The position numbers and the translations under genes were made by a program. From positions 1-7,946 of the forward strand of contig PDRU01000113.1 of assembly GCA_002748225.1 (NCBI GenBank): 7,946 nt of DNA. The letters run 5' to 3'. Shown here one piece after another: positions 1 to 6,200 of this stretch. The stretch's first letter is position 1, and the number at the start of each line of letters is the position of its first letter. Source of the DNA: Spirochaetales bacterium. Its GTDB lineage: Bacteria; Spirochaetota; Spirochaetia; DSM-2461. The notes under the pieces are model-generated. The model was not told the origin of the DNA. It searched no databases and saw only the letters and a list, made by a program, of their open reading frames with translations.

Positions 1-242
1 GACTGACGCGAGCCGGACACCGTAACGCCGCTAAACGCTGCTGCCGGACTTGTCAGTGACGCGGGCGCCGTACCGGCACCGTTACTGCTGACAGTACCCA
101 CTGTGCTTCCCAGATTGAAACCCTTGATAATCAGATAAGAGTTATCCCGAATGGGCCAGCGCCCCAGTTTTGTCCGGAGAATATCATTCTCTGCCGTGTA
201 AGCCGCGTTGCTTAACACAATATCGGTAACAAAGGGCATAAC
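1..242 (-). other. IPT/TIG-like domain, truncated by window edge (residues 2487-2566)
   Basis: The chain changes style here: PFVTDIVLSN, then YLIIKGFNLGSTVGTVS and F-S-G-V-T-V-S-G. The pattern I-x-x-V/I-x-x...L-I-I-x-G-x-N-L/F-G is characteristic of IPT/TIG domains, an Ig-like fold found in cell-surface proteins. The stretch between (RTKLGRWPIRDNS) is unusually basic for this protein. The domain and the gene continue beyond the left edge. Confidence 0.6.
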
Positions 243-3200
243 ATCCATGGTGTAGTTATCCAGTGTAATATCGTTCGACGGTGTATTACTGTTAGACGAT
301 TTATCCGCGGCCACAGCTGTAACACGGATATTATTTGCAGCCGTGCCGGTAATAGCAGCGGTATCAAACTCAAAACTCCATTTCACAATATGACCGCCGC
401 TTTCAGTAAGACTCTGTTCGGCTATATGAGGCGTACCTGTAACACCCGAAGCCACCTTCAAACCGTCATTAACTGCGGTATTCCAGTCAAGGATGGTAAA
501 GGGAACACCGGTACCGGAACCGCCGTTATAGCCCGTAATGGTCAGCTCAAGGGAATTAAGCGCTTTATCGTCGGATATTTCGCCTGAAACAATAACGCTT
601 CCGCTGACATCCGCATCCGTACCGTTATGGATACTCTCATCTTTGGGAACAAGCCGGCCGGAAGCTGCGGCCGTCCACCGCGGTGCTGCGGCGGCGTTAT
701 ATCCGCTTACGGCGTAGCCGTAATTGTCAGCACCGGGCCGGGCCGCAATAACAGGGCTGTGGTTCAGGTTTAAGTCCGCCAGAACAACTGCCGGAAGGCT
801 TGTATCGGTGTTATCCATTCCCAGCAGAATTATCAGCTCATCGCTCAGGCCGGCTGAATCTGTTACGCGCAGGGTGTACTGCCGCGCAGCCCCGTCAGCA
901 GGGAAGTTCGATGTTACTGTAGCGGAGCTGCCGCTGAGAATTAAATTGCCGCCCAGATTCCCCGGCGCGTACAGTTCCCAGCTCAGAACTCCGTTTCCAC
1001 TGCCGGCCAGCGCGTCTGCATTAACAAAGAGCCGGCTGTTTCGCACGGTTATACCGTTCAGGCTGGAATTAAAATCGGAGTAAAAAATTCCTCCTCCATT
1101 TACACCGCTGCCGTCAATGTAGCGGAACGTTTCGCCGTTACCGACAGTAACATCCACACTGCCGCTGTAATTGACGTCTGTTCCCAGTTCCACCTGGGAA
1201 ATAACCGGAGAATGATTGGCTATGGAGGCATCGGTTTTGACGTAGTGTGTTTTATTACCGGCCTTATCCACAACAACATAATGGACGTTGATCGTTCCGT
1301 CAGGTATGTTTTCCGAATTAATTTCGGCCCACCAGTTCCGGGTACTGCCGCTTAAGGTAAACGACTCGTTATAACCGTCTCCGTCGCCGCTGCCTCCTGC
1401 GTCATTTCCGTTTTCATCAATGTCGTTAATAATAATGACACCAGGTCCTGTCGGATTAACCGGGTAAAAGTTCCCCGGACCAAAGGTGGTCTGCTCGGTA
1501 GCTATATCTCCCGCGTTCGCGTTGGCCGCGTAGGTGTAGGTGGTGTTCTTCGGATTGTAAATGAGTCCGCCCCGTTCCAGATACACCTCTACATAATCCA
1601 CTCCGGCAATGCTGCCCAAAGGATCGGTTGCCTCTCCCTGCAGCTTGGCCGCTGTTCCGACAAGAGGCATGGCGCCGGTGTAGGCCCCATGAGGCGCGTT
1701 ATTGTCAACGTTCAGAGGAAGGAATTCTATGGTTGTATAGGGCACAGGGGAGTTGTTGTCCTGCACCCTCACTTTCAGATACAGAATTCCGTTTCCGCCG
1801 GCAACCGCCGTGGTGGTATCCACAGAAACATTTTCCGAAACAACCGGCGCGGGTGTTACAGCCAGATCCTGCCAGCTGACACCGTTATCAAAACTCACTT
1901 CCAGCTTGTCAACCTGTGAATCGTCACTGACGTTCAGCTCAAGCATTACGGTACCCGAAATATAGTCATTCCGGTTAAGTACTGTTACTGTTGCCCCCTC
2001 CACTTTCTTGATGCTGTCTATCCGGGGCAGGGTATTACTCAGAGAGAAGTGCAGATTTTCCGTTGTGCTGTACAGAGTTGAATTAACAGGATCAACTGCC
2101 CGTATCTGGACATGGATGTCTCCTTCGTGCAGTCCGCCTCCGTCTGTATCGTAAAGATTTCCGGCTCCATTCAGACTGAAGGTCCAGCTGGAAGTACCGC
2201 TGACGGTGTACCAGGTACCTTCATTCACTGTTCCTACCGGGGCGTTTCCGCCGCTTCCGTCAAAATCTATGGTTCCGCCGTTGGGAATGGTTACAGTATC
2301 GCTGAAGTTGGGTGTTCCGCCGGGTGCGGTATTCAAATCCAAACGCACCTGTACCTCGGCAACACTGCCGTCGTCATCCTGGGCTATACCTGTAACAGAA
2401 ACCTCTCCTCCATATTTTTCACCGTCAACCGGGTAGATAACACTGACCCGGGGCTTGTCTCCGTCGTTATCAATGTCAAAGTAGTAAGTATTCGATGTTG
2501 TAATGTTTCCGGCCTTGTCGGCAGCCACTACTTCCACCGGCAGCCGCCATATACCGGAACCCGCGGGAGTTTCCACGGCCATAAGGGGTGTTTCATAGTC
2601 AGGAGTAATAATGGGCAGTTCCGAAGAATAAAGCTCGGAAGGCGGCAGATTTTCCACCGGTCCGTTCAGCCCCACTTTACGGGTAACAGTATCCAGAGCA
2701 CCGCCTGCATCGCTGACCAGAATTTTCAGCTTGACAACACCGTTCACCGTCTCACCCAGAGCCGGTGTCAGATATTCCACGGCGGGAGAGGTGGAGTCCA
2801 GTATGACATTGCTGTTGGTTGCGCTGGTAACGCCCCCGGCTGTTACACGGGCCTGAATGGGAATGGCGCCTTCCGGGAAGTTTCCGTACAGGGCCGTCCA
2901 GTCGCTGTAATTGTAACTCCATGTTCCGGTGGTAACCGTTGAATTCAGCGGCGGTGCCGTTACATCACGCCAGTGGGCGCCGTCATCCAGGCTTATCTGA
3001 ATGGTTACAGGCTCATTGTCCTCAACTGTTCCGTCTATGGTTCCCGAAGTGTCTTTGATGTATCCGCCGATAACCGGACTGGTTATTGTTATTTTGGGTG
3101 CCGTACCATCCAGAGTAAAATGCAGTGATTCTGCCGGATTGCTTTCGACGGCCTGTGCTGTGTTGTCAACTGCTTTTACCTCAATATGAATATCTCCGGT

Positions 3201-6200
3201 ATGGCCGGCTTCTGTGCTGTACAGATTACCGGCACTGTTCAGAACAAAATTCCAGCTGGAGGTTCCGTCCACAGTGTACCAGGTACTCTCGTCAATGGTA
3301 TTCAGGGGCGCGTTCCCCCCGCTCCCGTCAAAATCTATGGTTCCGCCGCCGGGAATGGTTACCGTATCGGCAAAGTCGGGAGTACCGCCGTCGGGAGTAT
3401 TCAGATCGATACGGACCTGTACCGACTGAACCGGGCCGTCATCGTCTGTGGCTGTTCCGGTAACAGTTACTTCCCCGTTGTAGCGTCCGTTCTGCTGGGG
3501 ATTAATAATGGTTACTATCGGCTTGTTGTCGGTGTTGTCAATGGTCAGAGTCCGGTTAAACGTTACACTGTTGCCGGCCTTGTCTGTTGCCACAACCGTT
3601 ATGGGCAGCTCCCACAAACCGCCTCCAAGATTGTTGGAAGCTGACGGATTTTCCATTGTCAGTGTATCAATACTGACAGAAGAAGAATACAGGTTTCCGG
3701 CTCCAAGACTGACCGGTATGCCGTTTTTACCAATCTGACGGGTAACCAGAGCCAGCTGTCCGTTGTCGTTTATGTTCAAACGCAGGGTAATGGTATCTTT
3801 AACAGTAGAACCGCCGGCAGGATCCATGGAAACAAGAACCGGATCCTCAACATCCATAATCAGGTTATCATTAATAAATCCGGAAAGACCCGTGGCATTA
3901 TTTTTAGCCTGCAGATAAACGGATACAGGCCCCGGATTCAGACCGCCGGGCCAGGAAGAAAGCGGATAGGTCCAGCCGGCACCGGCCGGATCGCTGAACG
4001 TACTGACAGGCTGCCAGGAACTGCCCTTATCCAGACTGATATCCAGCTGAATATTACCGTCACCGCTGAGATTTCCGGCAATACTGCCGCTTGTATCGTT
4101 TATATAGCCGTCAATTCCGGGCAGGGAAGTAATGGTAACTGTCGGCGCGTTGTTATTAAGAATAAAATGACGGACCGCTTCGCCTTTCAAAGTTCCTGTT
4201 ACCGGATCGGTGGCAATAACTTTAACGTAAATATCGCCCTCATGAGGACCGGCGCCATCGGTGTCATAAAGTTTTCCAAGGTTGTTAAGTGTAAACTCCC
4301 AGCCGGAAGTTCCGTAAAGTGTGTAGAGAGCACTTTCATTTCCGCTAATAGTGACAACCGCCGCCGGATCAGAGCCGCTTCCGTCTCTGTCTATCTGCGC
4401 GCCCAGAGATAAGGGAATGGCATCCGCAAAGTCCGGGGAGTCTCCCGGAGCCGTGTTAATATCAATCTGCACCTCAACAGAGGCTACTTCTCCGTCATCG
4501 TCAATGGCTGAACCGGAAACAGTAACAGCTCCGTTGTACATCTTGTCCTGTATGGGATAGATAATGTTCACTGCCGGAGTGTCTCCGGAGTTGTCCACAG
4601 TGTAGGAAAGAGTAAAGGTACTGGAATTGCCGGCTTTATCAGCAGCTGTAATGACAACCGGAAGATTTCCATCCGGATAAAGCAGGGTATTGAGCTCATA
4701 CACAGACGAGTACATGTCGTCGCCCGTCAGACTGACCGGCGCGTCTGAACCGATTTTGCGGGTTACGGTGTCCAGTTCTCCGTTATCCTTCAGGGTTACA
4801 CGCAGGTTGACAACGTTCTTTATGGAGTCGGCAGTGCCCGGACTGTAGGAATGAAGTACCGGCGCCGTTGTGTCCATCATAAAGTTCTTCTGATCAAAAC
4901 CTGAAAAACCGGTTCCCTGGCTGGTGGCCTTTACCATAACCGTATGAGCACCTTCCGCCAAAACGCCCGGCCAGGCGGAAATATCATAAGTCCATGCCGT
5001 ATTTACCGGGTCGGCAAACGGACTGCCGGGCACATCCTGCCAGCTGGCTCCGCTGTCCAGACTGATTTCCAGTGTGTTGGCGCCGTCACCTGTCAAATTA
5101 CCGGTTATATTTCCGGTTTTACTGCTGATGTACCCATCAGTGCCCGGAAGCCCTGTAATGGCCGCAACAGGTGCCGAATTATTGAGTACAAAGTGAAAAT
5201 AATAAACATCCAGCTCATTTGGAGAGGGATTGGTTTTACCGTTGACAGCTGTATTCTCAAGACCGTTAATCTGATCGCGGGCCCATACCTTTACCCAGAT
5301 ATCGCCTTCATGCCCACCGGCCCCGTCCGTGTCGTAAAGCTTGCCTGATTTGTTTAAAGTGAACTCCCAGCTTGACTGCCCGTCAAGAGTAAACTCGGTT
5401 GACTCATTGTTAAAAGGTTCATCTCCTCCCGGAGCCAGACCATTAACATCAACAACGGCTCCCAGAGCAAAACCGGAAAGATCGGTGGAGAAGTCGGGAG
5501 TGCCGCCGGGGGGAGTGGTTACGTCTATCCGGGCTTTTACCCAGTCAACTTTTTTTCCGCTGTCATCAATGGCCGAACCTGAAACCGTTACGGCACCGTT
5601 ATACATTTTATCTTCTACCGGATAGATAATGCTTACTTCAGGCGGAACATTTCTTATTGTATAGGTTTTTGTTTCTGCCGCCGTATTTCCGGCCTTGTCT
5701 TTAAGTTCTATTTTTATGGGTATGTCCCAGGTGCCGTCACCGTTATCAGAAGCCGCAGACGGATTCTGATACAAAAGGGTGTTAATTCTTACAGTTGCCG
5801 AATATCGGCCGGAAACGGTGCCCTGAGAGGACGTGTACTGGGGCACACCGCCTGCGTAGGAATCAACCACTCCCTGAAGAGAGGGATCGTTGCCAATTGT
5901 GTATGTGAACTCTTCAATAGCTTCGTTATCGCTCACCGAAATACGGAGATCCTGAAAATCCTTCAGCATTTCCGTTTCCGGCGGGTCAATAAATTCCAAA
6001 ACCGGAACTGCTGTATCCAGAATAAGTGTTACCCGGTCCGCGCTGGAAAGCCCTGTATGATCGTTAGTGGCAGTAATATCCACAGATGTGGTGCCTGCCG
6101 GAAGGGCCGACAAGGCAAAACTCCAGTTTGTTGTCAGTTCATTATAAGTTATTTCAGGAGACTGATTTGTTCCGTCATACTTAATAACAATTTTACCGGT

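Noticed and set aside
2112..2942. 276-codon open frame on the plus strand; similar plus-strand frames at 3186-3644, 4944-5348, 6462-6758 and 7074-7664
   Set aside because: All lie in exactly the codon-aligned antisense register of the minus-strand gene, where plus-strand stops correspond to its rarely used codons TTA, CTA and TCA. Their translations look like no known protein and they lack ribosome sites; the repeats of the real gene also appear in them as garbled repeats.
5550..5556. A7 run on the coding strand (GGA AAA AAA G) as a slippery or phase-variable site
   Set aside because: A minus-one slip meets TGA at the second codon, giving only a truncated product, and seven bases is short for phase variation. 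The frame is intact as given.
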